DNA of 64,000 nucleotides, taken from contig CP020563.1 of assembly GCA_002082585.1 (NCBI GenBank), positions 4,582,001 through 4,646,000 on the forward strand. Direction: 5' to 3'. Source of the stretch: Kitasatospora albolonga. Lineage in GTDB: Bacteria > Actinomycetota > Actinomycetes > Streptomycetales > Streptomycetaceae. The notes beneath the pieces are model-generated. The model was not told the origin of the DNA and did no database searches. It saw nothing but the letters and a program-made list of their open reading frames with translations. Below are positions 8,719 through 17,307 of the stretch, one piece after another; positions within the stretch are counted from its first letter, which is position 1, and each line of letters opens with the position of its first letter. Position numbers and translations under genes: made by a program.

Positions 8719-10053
8719 TTGAGTACGGGACCCGGAGCAGACTCCGCCCCCGCACCGACTTCCACCCACGAGAGCACGACCGGCGGGACCTTCTCGTCGC
8801 TGAAGATCCGTAACTACCGCCTGTTCGCCACGGGCGCCGTGATCTCCAACACCGGTACCTGGATGTCCCGCATCACGCAGGACTGGCTCGTCCTGAGCCT
8901 GACGGGTTCCGCCACCGCCGTCGGCATCACCACGGCCCTCCAGTTCCTGCCCATGCTGCTCTTCGGCCTGTACGGCGGTGTCATCGCCGACCGCCTCCCG
9001 AAGCGGCAGATCCTGCTCGTCAGCCAGGCCATGCTCGGCCTGTGCGGTATCGCGCTGGCCGTCCTGACCCTGACCGGGGCCGTCGAGGTCTGGCACGTCT
9101 ACCTGGTCGCCTTCCTGCTCGGCATGGTGACCGTCGTCGACAACCCGGCCCGCCAGTCGTTCGTCTCCGAGATGGTCGGCCCCGCGCAGCTCCGCAACGC
9201 GGTCAGCCTGAACTCGGCGAACTTCCAGTCCGCCCGGCTCATCGGCCCCGCCGTCGCGGGTGTCCTGATCACCACGGTCGGCAGCGGCTGGGCGTTCCTG
9301 CTCAACGGCCTCTCCTTCCTGGCCCCGCTCATCGGCCTGCTGATGATGCGGACGAACGAGCTCCACCCCTCGGTGCGGGTGCCCCGCGCCAAGGGACAGC
9401 TGCGGGAGGGGCTGCGTTACGTCAAGGGCCGCCCGGAGCTGATCTGGCCGATCGTCCTGGTCGGCTTCGTCGGCACGTTCGGCTTCAACTTCCCGATCTG
9501 GCTCACCGCCTTCGCCGACGGGGTCTTCGACGGCGGCGCCGGGATGTACTCGTTCTTCAACATCCTGATGGCCGCCGGTTCGCTGGCCGGAGCGCTGCTC
9601 TCGGCCCGCCGCCGCTCCACGCGGCTGCGGATGCTGGTGGCGGCGGGCACGGCGTTCGGCCTGCTGGAGATCGCCGCCTCACTGTCCCCGAGCGTCTGGC
9701 TGTTCTCGCTCCTGCTGGTCCCGATCGGCATGCTGGGCCTGACGACGAACATCACCGCGAACACGAGCGTGCAGATGGCGGCCGACCCGGAGATGCGGGG
9801 CCGGGTGATGAGCCTGTACATGATGGTCTTCGCCGGGGGTACGCCGGTGGGCGCCCCGATCGTCGGCTGGATCAGCGACACGTACGGCGCCCGCGTCGGC
9901 TTCGCGTCCGGCGGCGTGATCTCGGTGATCGCCGCCCTGGCCGTCGGCTTCGCCCTCGCCCGCGTCGGCGGTCTCCGCCTGAAGGTCGACCTCCGCCCGG
10001 GCCGCCCGCACGTCCGCTTCGTCCCGCGCGAGCGGCTGACGACGGCGGCGTGA
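8719..10053 (+). CDS. MFS transporter (enterobactin-exporter-like, 12 TM)
   Basis: 444-residue major facilitator with about 12 hydrophobic segments from residue 38 to 415. The conserved loop 2-3 motif appears as GGVIADRLPKRQIL, and the sequence NPARQSFVSEMVGP.LRNAVSLNS is typical of the EntS/MFS_3 branch of drug and siderophore exporters. The start is a TTG at 8719, chosen because GAGGAG ends 10 nt upstream and because the nearby ATG at 8709 is in another frame. It probably exports a toxic compound sensed by the upstream MarR regulator; the substrate cannot be read from sequence. Confidence 0.88.
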   Translation: MSTGPGADSAPAPTSTHESTTGGTFSSLKIRNYRLFATGAVISNTGTWMSRITQDWLVLSLTGSATAVGITTALQFLPMLLFGLYGGVIADRLPKRQILLVSQAMLGLCGIALAVLTLTGAVEVWHVYLVAFLLGMVTVVDNPARQSFVSEMVGPAQLRNAVSLNSANFQSARLIGPAVAGVLITTVGSGWAFLLNGLSFLAPLIGLLMMRTNELHPSVRVPRAKGQLREGLRYVKGRPELIWPIVLVGFVGTFGFNFPIWLTAFADGVFDGGAGMYSFFNILMAAGSLAGALLSARRRSTRLRMLVAAGTAFGLLEIAASLSPSVWLFSLLLVPIGMLGLTTNITANTSVQMAADPEMRGRVMSLYMMVFAGGTPVGAPIVGWISDTYGARVGFASGGVISVIAALAVGFALARVGGLRLKVDLRPGRPHVRFVPRERLTTAA

Positions 10054-10056
10054 GGT

Positions 10057-10108
10057 ACGCGAAAGGCGCCCGCTTCCCGATGTTCCGGGAGGCGGGCGCC
10101 TTTCGCGT
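10057..10108. terminator. bidirectional hairpin terminator
   Basis: 23-bp stem (10057-10079 with 10086-10108), one G-U pair, 6-nt loop, between the convergent MFS and Uma2 genes. Confidence 0.8.
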
Positions 10109-10115
10109 GTCCGGG

Positions 10116-10697
10116 TCAGTCGCGGGGGAAGGCGTCGGTCGCGAGGGTGAGACCGACGACGGTCGACGTCAGGTCGACCGGGGTGCCGAAGTCCAGGCTC
10201 AGGACGCTGCGGTACTCGTCGCCCTTCGGGAGCGTGTGCAGGTGCCAGGTCCCGGTGTACGGGTCGACGATGAGGTACACGGGGACCTCGGCGGTGGCGT
10301 ACACGGCCTTCTTGGCGCCGTAGTCGTTGGCGCCGGTGCTGCGGGAGATCACTTCGGCGACGAACTCGATGTCCTGGTAGCGCCAGCGGCCGTCGTCGCC
10401 CTTGACGGCGTCGGAGGCGAGGGCGACGACGTCGGAGGCGAAGCCGTTGAGGAGACCGGGGAAGTCGATGCGTACGTCGGTCTTCAGCTGCCGGCGTTCG
10501 TAGGTGGTGCGCAGCTGCTCCAGGATGTCGAAGGTGATCTCCCAGTGCGTGTCCCGCTGCGGCGACATGTAGACGTTCCCCTCGACGATCTCGACCTTGA
10601 ATCCCTCGGGGGTGGGCTCAAGCCACTCGAACATCATGTCCAGGGTGCGCTCGTCGCTGATGTCGGCCATGTCGATCCTGTCGTCTACGACGGTCAT
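10116..10697 (-). CDS. Uma2-family (DUF820) predicted endonuclease
   Basis: 193 residues with the Uma2 pattern: N-terminal helix with an EWLEPTPEGFKVEIVEGNVYMSP-type strand, central PGLLNGFASDVVAL, then QDIEFVAEVISRST with the conserved E..S residues, and KKAVYATAEVPVYLIVDP with the Lys and YLIVD strand of the PD-(D/E)XK nuclease-like fold. The family is widespread and poorly understood. The ATG at 10697 is preceded by GGAGGAG at good spacing. Streptomyces genomes hold many copies; there is no adjacent mobile element here. Confidence 0.88.
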   Translation of the reverse strand: MTVVDDRIDMADISDERTLDMMFEWLEPTPEGFKVEIVEGNVYMSPQRDTHWEITFDILEQLRTTYERRQLKTDVRIDFPGLLNGFASDVVALASDAVKGDDGRWRYQDIEFVAEVISRSTGANDYGAKKAVYATAEVPVYLIVDPYTGTWHLHTLPKGDEYRSVLSLDFGTPVDLTSTVVGLTLATDAFPRD

Positions 10698-10787
10698 CGT
10701 GCCGCTCCTCCCCGCTGCCGCACGGGCGCGCGGGCAGCCGCGTAGTACAACGATAGGCCCGGCTCCTCGGACACGCCCGGACCCGCG

Positions 10788-11867
10788 TTACTTCCGCCCG
10801 GGGCCGTGCGGTGGTACGGGCGGGCTGGGCGCGGGGCCGGTGGGCGGTGCGGTTAGGCTCGAAGGGTGGACCCGAAGACCAGAAACCGCATCATGGCGGC
10901 CGCGCTCGTGCTCATGTTCCTCGTCGTCGCCGTGTCGGCCGCCTTCGGCAGCTGAGGCGGGCGGGGCGGCCGGTGCCGACGGCGTACGCGTGCCGGGCGC
11001 GGGCGGTGCCCCCGTACCGAGCTGAGCCAGTACCACCGCACCGATGACCCCCGCCGCGCCCAGCAGCTGGAGCGGTCCCAGCGTCTGCCCCATGAAGAGG
11101 TAGCCGAGGACCGTGGCGCACAGGGGCGAGGCGAACGACAGGAACGAGGCGGCGAGCGCCGGCAGCCGCGCTATGCCGTTGAACCACACCACGTACGCGA
11201 GCAGCGCCCCGATGACGCTCAGGTAGGCGAAGCCGCCGACGTTGCCCCAGGTCAGGTGGTCGGGAAGCGGTTCGCCGAGCAGGGTGACGGGCAGCAGGAC
11301 GAGGCCGCCGACGGTGAGCTGCCACCCGGTGAACGCCAGCAGCGAGACCCCTTCGGGCCGCCCCCAGCGCTTGGTCAGCACGATGCCCGTCGCCATGCAC
11401 ACGGCCCCCAGCAGTCCGGCGAGTACGCCGACGCCGTCCAGGGCGGCCTGCGGCTGGAGGACCAGGAGCGCGACCCCGGCGGCGGCGAGCAGACAGGCGC
11501 CGATGTGCAGGAGCCGTATGCGGGCGCCGAGCAGGAGGGCGCCGAGGAGCAGCACGATCATCGGCTGGACGGTCATGACGAGGGCCGCCACCCCGCCGGG
11601 CAGGTGGTAGGCGGCGAGGAAGAGGAAGTAGAAGAAGGCGCCGATGTTGAGGACGCCGAGCACGGTCGCGCGCAGCCACCAGATGCCCCGGGGCAGGACG
11701 CGGGTCATCAGGAGCAGGACCAGCCCGGCGGGCAGGGCGCGCACGGTGGAGGCGAGCAGGGGCCGGTCGGGCGGCAGGAACTCGGTGGTGACCAGGTAGG
11801 TGGAGCCCCAGACGGCGGGGGCCAGGGCGGTGAGGAGGGAGATCCTGACCAGGCGTTGGTCGGTCAT
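10788..11867 (-). CDS. EamA-family (DMT) transporter
   Basis: About 359 residues with ten predicted membrane helices in two EamA repeats (about residues 5-130 and 150-285), beginning VWGSTYLVTTEFLPP, a hallmark of the drug/metabolite exporter family. The ATG at 11867 follows AGGAG 7 nt upstream. After the last helix (ending VVLAQLG) the frame continues for about 65 hydrophilic residues rich in Pro, Glu, His and Arg. This tail runs antisense through the small gene at 10866-10955 and has no conserved look, so an ancestral stop may have been lost. The gene is divergent from a MarR regulator with two palindromic operators between them. Confidence 0.88.
   Translation of the reverse strand: MTDQRLVRISLLTALAPAVWGSTYLVTTEFLPPDRPLLASTVRALPAGLVLLLMTRVLPRGIWWLRATVLGVLNIGAFFYFLFLAAYHLPGGVAALVMTVQPMIVLLLGALLLGARIRLLHIGACLLAAAGVALLVLQPQAALDGVGVLAGLLGAVCMATGIVLTKRWGRPEGVSLLAFTGWQLTVGGLVLLPVTLLGEPLPDHLTWGNVGGFAYLSVIGALLAYVVWFNGIARLPALAASFLSFASPLCATVLGYLFMGQTLGPLQLLGAAGVIGAVVLAQLGTGAPPAPGTRTPSAPAAPPASAAEGGRHGDDEEHEHERGRHDAVSGLRVHPSSLTAPPTGPAPSPPVPPHGPGRK
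10854..10859 (+). promoter_or_regulatory. -10 box of leaderless small gene
   Basis: TAGGCT ends 6 nt before the GTG at 10866. The same TAnnnT-6 nt-GTG arrangement precedes 14577 and fits leaderless Streptomyces transcripts. Confidence 0.5.
10866..10955 (+). CDS. 29-residue single-span membrane protein, leaderless
   Basis: Short frame starting with GTG and ending with TGA at 10953-10955. The product has a basic N-terminus (DPKTRNR) followed by one hydrophobic helix of about 19 residues ending FGS. Nearly every codon ends in G or C, as expected for real coding sequence. A TAGGCT box 6 nt before the start suggests leaderless transcription. It lies antisense to the tail of the EamA gene. I recall near-identical tiny proteins in other Streptomyces but cannot name them; the function is unknown. 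Confidence 0.6.
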   Translation: MDPKTRNRIMAAALVLMFLVVAVSAAFGS

Positions 11868-11985
11868 GGCGGGCTCCTGGGGGTCGGGCGGGGCCGTACG
11901 GGGCGGTCGGGTGGTCGGGCGGTGCCCGTACGGGGCGGTTCGTACGGGGGTCGGCGGACCCCGGCCCCGTACGAACCGTCGATCA

Positions 11986-11997
11986 TTCGACGTCGAA
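11986..11997. promoter_or_regulatory. MarR operator copy 1
   Basis: Perfect palindrome TTCGACGTCGAA followed by CTATC. Operator copy 2 lies 65 bp away in the same orientation and matches 16 of 18 bases. It sits in the EamA/MarR divergent region. Confidence 0.65.
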
Positions 11998-12048
11998 CTA
12001 TCTCCCATCGAACGAAAAAGTACGGCAGGGAGTAGGCTGACGTCAAAC

Positions 12049-12064
12049 AGTTCGACGTGGAACT
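12049..12064. promoter_or_regulatory. MarR operator copy 2
   Basis: AGTTC-GACGTG-GAACT (one mismatched pair at the centre), a repeat of the site at 11986. A TAGGCT -10-like box for the MarR gene lies just upstream at 12034-12039, so binding here would block its promoter. Confidence 0.65.
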
Positions 12065-12097
12065 ATCCGGCGGGAGCGTGGCCGGGAGCCGGGCGGA

Positions 12098-12604
12098 ATG
12101 AACAAGGTGGGCCCCATGCGTGACTCGGTCGACGACTTCCTGGACCAGTGGGCCGCCCTGCGGTCCGATCTGGACCTGGAGGCCATGGGGGCGGTGGGCC
12201 GGCTCCTGCGGCTGCACCGGCTCCTGGACAGGGAGGTCGGCGGGTACTTCGCCGGGCACGGCATGGAGCGCTGGGAGTTCGACGTCCTCGCCACGCTCCG
12301 CCGCAGCGACCGCCCGCTCACCCCCAAGGAGCTCGCCGCGAACGTCATGGTGAGCTCCGCCGCGCTGACGAACCGGATCGACCGCCTCGCCGCCCGCGGC
12401 CTGGTCGTCCGGGAGGCCGTGCCCGGCGACCGCCGCAGCCTGTACGTCACGCTCACCGACGCCGGACGCGCCCTCGTCGACAGCACGGTGGAGGGCCATG
12501 TGCGCAACGAGCGCCGGATACTCGCGAACCTGAGCGCGCAGGACTGCGAGGAGCTGAACCGGCTGCTGCGGACGCTGGTGAACACGCTGGAGAAGGACAG
12601 CTGA
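12098..12604 (+). CDS. MarR-family transcriptional regulator (of the EamA gene)
   Basis: 168 residues. Winged helix core from LHRLLDREVGGYFAGHGMERWEFDVLATLRRSD; recognition helix region TPKELAANVMVSSAALTNRIDRLAARGLV; wing REAVPGDRRSLYVTLTDAGRAL with the D(R)R-S-L-V-L pattern of MarR proteins. It is divergent from the EamA exporter, so it probably represses both directions through the two operators at 11986 and 12049. The start is the ATG at 12098 (GGGAG upstream); an ATG at 12116 (MRDSVDDF), with AAGGTGGG just upstream, is almost as likely. Confidence 0.9.
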   Translation: MNKVGPMRDSVDDFLDQWAALRSDLDLEAMGAVGRLLRLHRLLDREVGGYFAGHGMERWEFDVLATLRRSDRPLTPKELAANVMVSSAALTNRIDRLAARGLVVREAVPGDRRSLYVTLTDAGRALVDSTVEGHVRNERRILANLSAQDCEELNRLLRTLVNTLEKDS

Positions 12605-12685
12605 GGGCGGGGCGGAGGCGGACCTCGGCCACTCGGCCGACGCGTCCTTGCCTGGAGTGGGCTCGAAGGAGTTGGCTGGGGCGTC

Positions 12686-13675
12686 ATGAAGTACACACAG
12701 CTCGGACGCACCGGACTCAAGGTCAGCCGACTCGTCCTCGGGACGATGAACTTCGGCCCGCAGACCAACGAGTCGGACAGCCACACGATCATGGACTCCG
12801 CGCTCGGCGCGGGCCTGAACTTCTTCGACACCGCCAACGTCTACGGCTGGGGCGAGAACAAGGGGCGCACCGAGGAGATCCTCGGCACCTGGTTCGCCCA
12901 GGGCGGCGGACGCCGCGACAAGGTGGTCCTGGCCACCAAGATGTACGGGAACATGGCCGCCGACGGCGAAGCCTGGCCCAACCACGACAAGCTCTCCGCC
13001 GTGAACATCCGGCGGGCGGTCGACGCCTCGCTCAAGCGGCTCCAGACGGACCGCATCGACGTCTACCAGTTCCACCACGTCGACCGGAACACCCCGTTCG
13101 AGGAGATCTGGCAGGCGATCGACGTCCTGGTCCAGCAGGGCAAGATCCTGTACGCGGGCTCCTCGAACTTCCCCGGCTACAAGATCGCCCAGGCCAACGA
13201 GCAGGCGGCCAGGCGCGGTTCGCTCGGCCTGGTCAGCGAGCAGTGCATCTACAACCTCGCCGAGCGCCGCGCCGAGATGGAGGTCATCCCGGCCGCGCAG
13301 GAGTACGGCCTCGGGGTCATCCCCTGGTCCCCGCTCCACGGCGGCCTGCTGGGCGGCGTCATCAAGAAGGAGGCCACGGAGGGCCGCCGCGCCTCGGGCC
13401 GCTCGGCCGACGCCCTGGCCAACAGCACGGTCCGGTCCCAGGTCCAGGCGTACGAGGACCTGCTCGAGAAGCACGGCCTGGAACCCGGCGAAACGGCCCT
13501 GGCCTGGCTGCTGACCCGCCCCGGCATCACGGGCCCGATCGTCGGCCCCCGTACGACGGAACAACTGGAAAGCGCCCTGCGCGCACTGGAGTTGGAACTC
13601 CCCGAGGCGGTACTCACCGGCCTGGACGAGATCTTCCCGGGCCCGGGCCCGTCCCCGGAGGCATTCGCCTGGTAG
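12686..13675 (+). CDS. aldo/keto reductase
   Basis: 329 residues forming a TIM barrel of the AKR family: N-terminal YTQLGRTGLKVSRLVLGTMNFG, NADPH-dependent catalytic tetrad elements FFDTANVYGWGENKGRTEE (Asp and Tyr), KVVLATK (Lys) and YQFHHVDRNTP (His), and the C-terminal cofactor segment RPGITGPIVGPRT. The GENKGRTEE variant matches the Streptomyces ion-channel-beta-like (AKR11/12) branch. The physiological substrate is unknown. It lies 81 bp after the MarR gene with AAGGAG upstream, and is followed by its own terminator. Confidence 0.92.
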   Translation: MKYTQLGRTGLKVSRLVLGTMNFGPQTNESDSHTIMDSALGAGLNFFDTANVYGWGENKGRTEEILGTWFAQGGGRRDKVVLATKMYGNMAADGEAWPNHDKLSAVNIRRAVDASLKRLQTDRIDVYQFHHVDRNTPFEEIWQAIDVLVQQGKILYAGSSNFPGYKIAQANEQAARRGSLGLVSEQCIYNLAERRAEMEVIPAAQEYGLGVIPWSPLHGGLLGGVIKKEATEGRRASGRSADALANSTVRSQVQAYEDLLEKHGLEPGETALAWLLTRPGITGPIVGPRTTEQLESALRALELELPEAVLTGLDEIFPGPGPSPEAFAW

Positions 13676-13680
13676 CTTTC

Positions 13681-13720
13681 CGCGCAATACCGTGCGGCCG
13701 TCGCTCCTGATGTGGGGCGG
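13681..13720 (+). terminator. terminator after aldo/keto reductase
   Basis: About 14-bp stem with three G-U pairs around a 12-nt loop, starting 5 nt after the stop. The rest of the gap to 13973 is comparatively AT-rich and holds a CCCGGGT/ACCCGGG inverted repeat (about 13853-13906) but no convincing gene. Confidence 0.6.
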
Positions 13721-13973
13721 CGGCCGTATGCATGCGCCGACCGGAATGATCCGAAAAGGAGTGCGCGGGATATTTCGCTAATTCGGAGACCATCCTGACG
13801 GGGCCTATTTTCATGGACATGCCCCAGTGGCTCGATGTAGTGTCGAGAGGGTCCCGGGTGTGACCGTAAAGGAACTCTGGAGAGTATTTCCGTGACCCGG
13901 GTTCGCGCGATCGCCGAACGGGGGCGTTAGCGGACTTGTTCGGGAATTTTGACGGGGGAGGGGATCTGCCGAG

Positions 13974-14531
13974 ATGGGCCATGTGGTGCTGCGGCGAGTT
14001 TCCTGGATGGTGTTCTGCTGGGTGGCCATTGTGGGTATGGGGATCGGCGGGATCATCGCCGTCTTCGCGGTCAGCTCTGCGAACGGGTTCCGGGAGGGGT
14101 GGCAGGGGATACCCGCTTTCCTGGCCATCATGGGATTTATCGGGAGGATCGGGAACTGCAAGGTGATTCTGCGTGACGATGAGCTCGCCGTGGTCAACCC
14201 TCTGCGGACCTACATTCTCCCGAAATCGGCTGTCCGTGGCGTATCGGTCAACGACGGCGGTACGCTCCGGTTCCACCTCGATGATGACCGGAAAATTTAT
14301 TCCTTCGCCTTCGGGGGGTCCCTCATCGACCGCTTCGTGGGTTCGAGCGGAAAGGCGGAGCGGAAGGCCGAGACGTGGCTGAGGTCCGACCGCGCGGAGA
14401 GCGCGGCAGGGGCTGAGGCCGTGGCCCCTCAAGCCCGCTGGACGCGGTGCGCCAGCGCTGACGCGGCGATCGTTCTCGGCGTTGTCGTGGCGGCCGTCGG
14501 GGGCATCTGGATGGCTTTCACCAGCAGTTGA
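13974..14531 (+). CDS. membrane protein with PH-like domain, unknown function
   Basis: 185 residues: two membrane helices near the N-terminus (about 8-32 and 45-60), then a short beta-rich segment (KVILRDDELAVVNPLRTYILPKSAVRGVSV...LRFHLDDDRKIYSFAF) that looks like a bacterial pleckstrin-homology domain, a charged linker and a C-terminal helix (about 160-182). A GGGGAGGGG purine run lies about 12 nt upstream. Codon use is slightly less GC-biased than in the neighbours, hinting at an accessory origin. No neighbour suggests its role. Confidence 0.7.
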   Translation: MGHVVLRRVSWMVFCWVAIVGMGIGGIIAVFAVSSANGFREGWQGIPAFLAIMGFIGRIGNCKVILRDDELAVVNPLRTYILPKSAVRGVSVNDGGTLRFHLDDDRKIYSFAFGGSLIDRFVGSSGKAERKAETWLRSDRAESAAGAEAVAPQARWTRCASADAAIVLGVVVAAVGGIWMAFTSS

Positions 14532-14564
14532 CGGCTGCACCGCGGGAGGCCGCGGCGTGCGGCG

Positions 14565-14570
14565 TAGCCT
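14565..14570 (+). promoter_or_regulatory. -10 box of leaderless cupin-like gene
   Basis: TAGCCT separated by 6 nt from the GTG at 14577, the same geometry as at 10854. Confidence 0.5.
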
Positions 14571-14576
14571 GGCCGT

Positions 14577-15074
14577 GTGAACGTGACTCCACGGGTCCTC
14601 GCCGTCCTGAACGGCATCCTCGCCTCCGCCGCTCCCGACGAGCGCGGGGCGTTGTGGCAGCTGGCCGAGCCGGGGCGGGAGCTGGACGCCAATCTGGTGC
14701 GGCTGCCGGCGGGTGCCGAGGTCGGGGAGCACCAGGAGGACGTGCTCGACGTGCTCCTGGTCGTGCTGGCGGGCGGCGGGCACCTGCGTACCGGTAGCGG
14801 GGACGGGCCCGAGGGCCTGGAGCTGGGCGGCTCCACCGTCGTCTGGCTGCCCCGTACCTCCCGCCGCTCCCTCCTCGCGGGCCCCGACGGGCTCACGTAT
14901 CTGACCGTCCACCGCCGCCGCCCCGGCCTCGCGATCAAGGCGCCGGGCGGGGCGTACGAGGGCGGCGAAGGGCCCTGCATGCTGGACCGGGTCTGCCCGG
15001 GGTGCGGGCGGCTCTCCGACGATGCCGCCCCGGTCTTCTGCAGCCGCTGCGGGGAGCGGTTCCCGGAGCGGTGA
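14577..15074 (+). CDS. cupin-like protein with C-terminal zinc ribbon
   Basis: 165 residues. The first two thirds resemble a single cupin barrel (LAEPGRELDANLVRLPAGAEVGEHQEDVLDVLLVVLAGGGHLRTG... LGGSTVVWLPRTSRRSLLAGPDG.TYLTVH), with the GEHQED motif where cupins usually place metal ligands, although only one His is present. The C-terminus holds a CPGCGRL...CSRCG four-cysteine zinc ribbon. Translation probably starts at a leaderless GTG. Role unknown; a small sensor or scaffold is possible. Confidence 0.75.
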   Translation: MNVTPRVLAVLNGILASAAPDERGALWQLAEPGRELDANLVRLPAGAEVGEHQEDVLDVLLVVLAGGGHLRTGSGDGPEGLELGGSTVVWLPRTSRRSLLAGPDGLTYLTVHRRRPGLAIKAPGGAYEGGEGPCMLDRVCPGCGRLSDDAAPVFCSRCGERFPER

Positions 15075-15121
15075 GCAGGGGGGGCGGGGGGAGCCCACCC
15101 CGCCCCCCGCTCACCGCCCCC

Positions 15122-17218
15122 TCAGTACCCCTTGCACTCCGTCAGGTCCGGGCGGCCCGGCGGGTTCTTCTTGCCCATCAGGCCGGACAGGTTCTTCCGG
15201 TACATGTCCTCCCAGACCTTCCCGGCCAGCACGTCCCGCAGCGCCGCGCACACCTCGCCCTTCAGGAGCGGGGTCTTGGGGCGCATCGCCACGCCGTACC
15301 CCTCCGCGCCCTGGATGTTCTCCAGCCGCCGCACCTTGCCCGGGTTCGCCTTCTCGTAGCCCGCGAGGATGATGTCGTCCGAGGCCACCGCGTAGACGTC
15401 GGACGTCACGTCCAGCAGCTTGTCCAGGCAGTCCTGGTACGTGTTGGGCTGCGAGTCCGTCAGGGTGAAGCCCCTCTTGGGCAGCTCCTTCTCGTACGTC
15501 GACTCCCGCGCCGTGCACACCTCGACCTTGAGCCGGCGCAGGTCGCTGGAGTCGTTGATCGTGTACTTGCTGGACTTCTCGCGCACCAGGAACCCCCGGC
15601 TCGCCTCGTAGTACGGGCCCGCGAAGTCGACGCTGTAGCCGCCGGGCGTCGCCGTCTTCCGGTCGTCCGTGATGCTGTACGAGGCGATGACGAGGTCCAC
15701 CTGCTTCGTCTTGAGAGCGGTGCTCCGGAGGTCGGACGCGACCGTGGTGAAGGAGACCTCGTCCCTGTCATACCCCATGCGTTCGGCGATCGCGTAGGCC
15801 AGGTCGATGTCGTAACCCGCGTACGTCTCCGTCTTCTCGTCGTACTTGCTCAGGCCCGGCTGGTCGTCCTTGACGCCGATCTCCAGGGTGGGGTGCGTGT
15901 CCTTCCATCTCTCCGGCTCGCCCCCTCCCTGACCGCCCGACGCGGTGTCGTTGCTGCCGGGCCCGGTCCCGGTGCTGCCGCCCGGATCGTCGCCCTTCGC
16001 CACCAGCCAGCCCGCCGTGGCCAGCAGCGCCACGCAGAGCGTCGCCGTCGCCGCCTTCAGCCAGGGCCACTTCCGGCGGCCGGGGCCGGGGCCGGGGTGC
16101 GCCTGCTGCTCGGGCGGGGCCGTCGGCCCGAGGGGTTCGGGGCCGGGGGCAGGGCCCGAGGCGGGCTCCGAGGCGGTCGTCGGGGGGTGTGCCGCCGGGC
16201 TCGTCGGGCCTGCCGCGCCCGTGTGCGGCGTGAGGGGGTCGCCGAGCACCTCCCGGAGCATCGCGTCCGCCGTGGCCGCGTCCAGCCGTTCGCGCGGGTC
16301 CGTGATCAGCAGCCCCTGGATCACCGGGCCGAGGGGACCGGCGTACCGCAGGACCGGGTCCGGGGCGCGCCGGATGTTCTCCTGGACCTCCCAGACCTCG
16401 CCGCCGCCGAAGGGAACGCGTCCCTCGACCATCTCGTACAGCGTGATCCCCAGCGCCCACAGGTCGGAGGCGGGGGTGGGGCCGGGGGAGCCGGGGGTGA
16501 AGAGTTCGGGCGCCAGGTACGGGGGCGTGCCGATGACGCTGCCGGACCGGGTCACCTGCTCCGCGCCCTCGAACGTCGCGATCCCGAAGTCCACCAGGAC
16601 GGCCACCCCGTCGTCCCGGACCAGCACGTTGCCCGGCTTCACATCGCGGTGGACGACCGAGGCCGCGTGCACCGCGCGCAGGCCCCGGAGGATCTGGAGG
16701 GCGATGCCCGACGCCCTCGGGACCGTGAACAGCCCTTCGGCGCGCAGCAGATGAGCCACGGACCGGGCTTCGAGCAGCTTCATCACGATCCAGACCTGGT
16801 TGTCGGTCTCGACCTGGTCGTGGACGGTCACCACGTTCGGATGCTCGATCTTGGCGATGGCCTCCGCCTCCCGCCGCGCCCGGCGCATCGCGGCGGCCTG
16901 GGTTCCGGCGGTCATCGCGTTCCGGTCGAGCAGCCCCTTGACGGCGACGAAGCGGCGGAGCCGCCGGTCATGGGCCTTCCACACCTCGCCCATCCCGCCG
17001 CTGCCGATGGGCTCCCGCAGCTCGTAGCGGTCATCGATCACCAGGTGCGGGCTGCCGGGGGCGGGTGAGTCGGCGGGAGACCACATCTGCGGTGCGCCGG
17101 GGTCCGCGCGCTGGAGACCGTCGCCCGCCCAGCGCTCGTCGGAGCCACTGACAGCCCCGTCGTCGGCTCTGCCGGGACCGGCCCCGGCCCCGGTTCCGGC
17201 CCTGTCTTCGCTGTGCAT
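15122..17218 (-). CDS. receptor Ser/Thr protein kinase fused to an extracellular solute-binding domain
   Basis: 698 residues. Residues about 62-320 are a Hanks-type kinase: glycine loop IGSGGMGEV, catalytic VHRDVKPGN near 190, DFGIA, and GTPPYLAPE. A Pro/Gly-rich linker leads to one membrane helix (about 385-407). The outside part (about 440-698) is a class 3 periplasmic amino-acid-binding domain (LEIGVKDDQPGLSKYD..., AGYDIDLAYAIAERMGY, VDLVIASYSITDDRK, DFAGPYY). Binding of an amino acid outside may control the inner kinase; this is inference. No transporter permease lies nearby, so the binding domain is a sensor rather than part of an ABC importer. The ATG is preceded by AGGGGG. Confidence 0.93.
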   Translation of the reverse strand: MHSEDRAGTGAGAGPGRADDGAVSGSDERWAGDGLQRADPGAPQMWSPADSPAPGSPHLVIDDRYELREPIGSGGMGEVWKAHDRRLRRFVAVKGLLDRNAMTAGTQAAAMRRARREAEAIAKIEHPNVVTVHDQVETDNQVWIVMKLLEARSVAHLLRAEGLFTVPRASGIALQILRGLRAVHAASVVHRDVKPGNVLVRDDGVAVLVDFGIATFEGAEQVTRSGSVIGTPPYLAPELFTPGSPGPTPASDLWALGITLYEMVEGRVPFGGGEVWEVQENIRRAPDPVLRYAGPLGPVIQGLLITDPRERLDAATADAMLREVLGDPLTPHTGAAGPTSPAAHPPTTASEPASGPAPGPEPLGPTAPPEQQAHPGPGPGRRKWPWLKAATATLCVALLATAGWLVAKGDDPGGSTGTGPGSNDTASGGQGGGEPERWKDTHPTLEIGVKDDQPGLSKYDEKTETYAGYDIDLAYAIAERMGYDRDEVSFTTVASDLRSTALKTKQVDLVIASYSITDDRKTATPGGYSVDFAGPYYEASRGFLVREKSSKYTINDSSDLRRLKVEVCTARESTYEKELPKRGFTLTDSQPNTYQDCLDKLLDVTSDVYAVASDDIILAGYEKANPGKVRRLENIQGAEGYGVAMRPKTPLLKGEVCAALRDVLAGKVWEDMYRKNLSGLMGKKNPPGRPDLTECKGY

Positions 17219-17307
17219 GCGACCCCCTGTGCACTACATGGACCCCGTCACAGTAGACGTTCCGTCAGAAGTACACAGCGGGAGCGGAGATGGCGCTGTT
17301 CCCCGCC

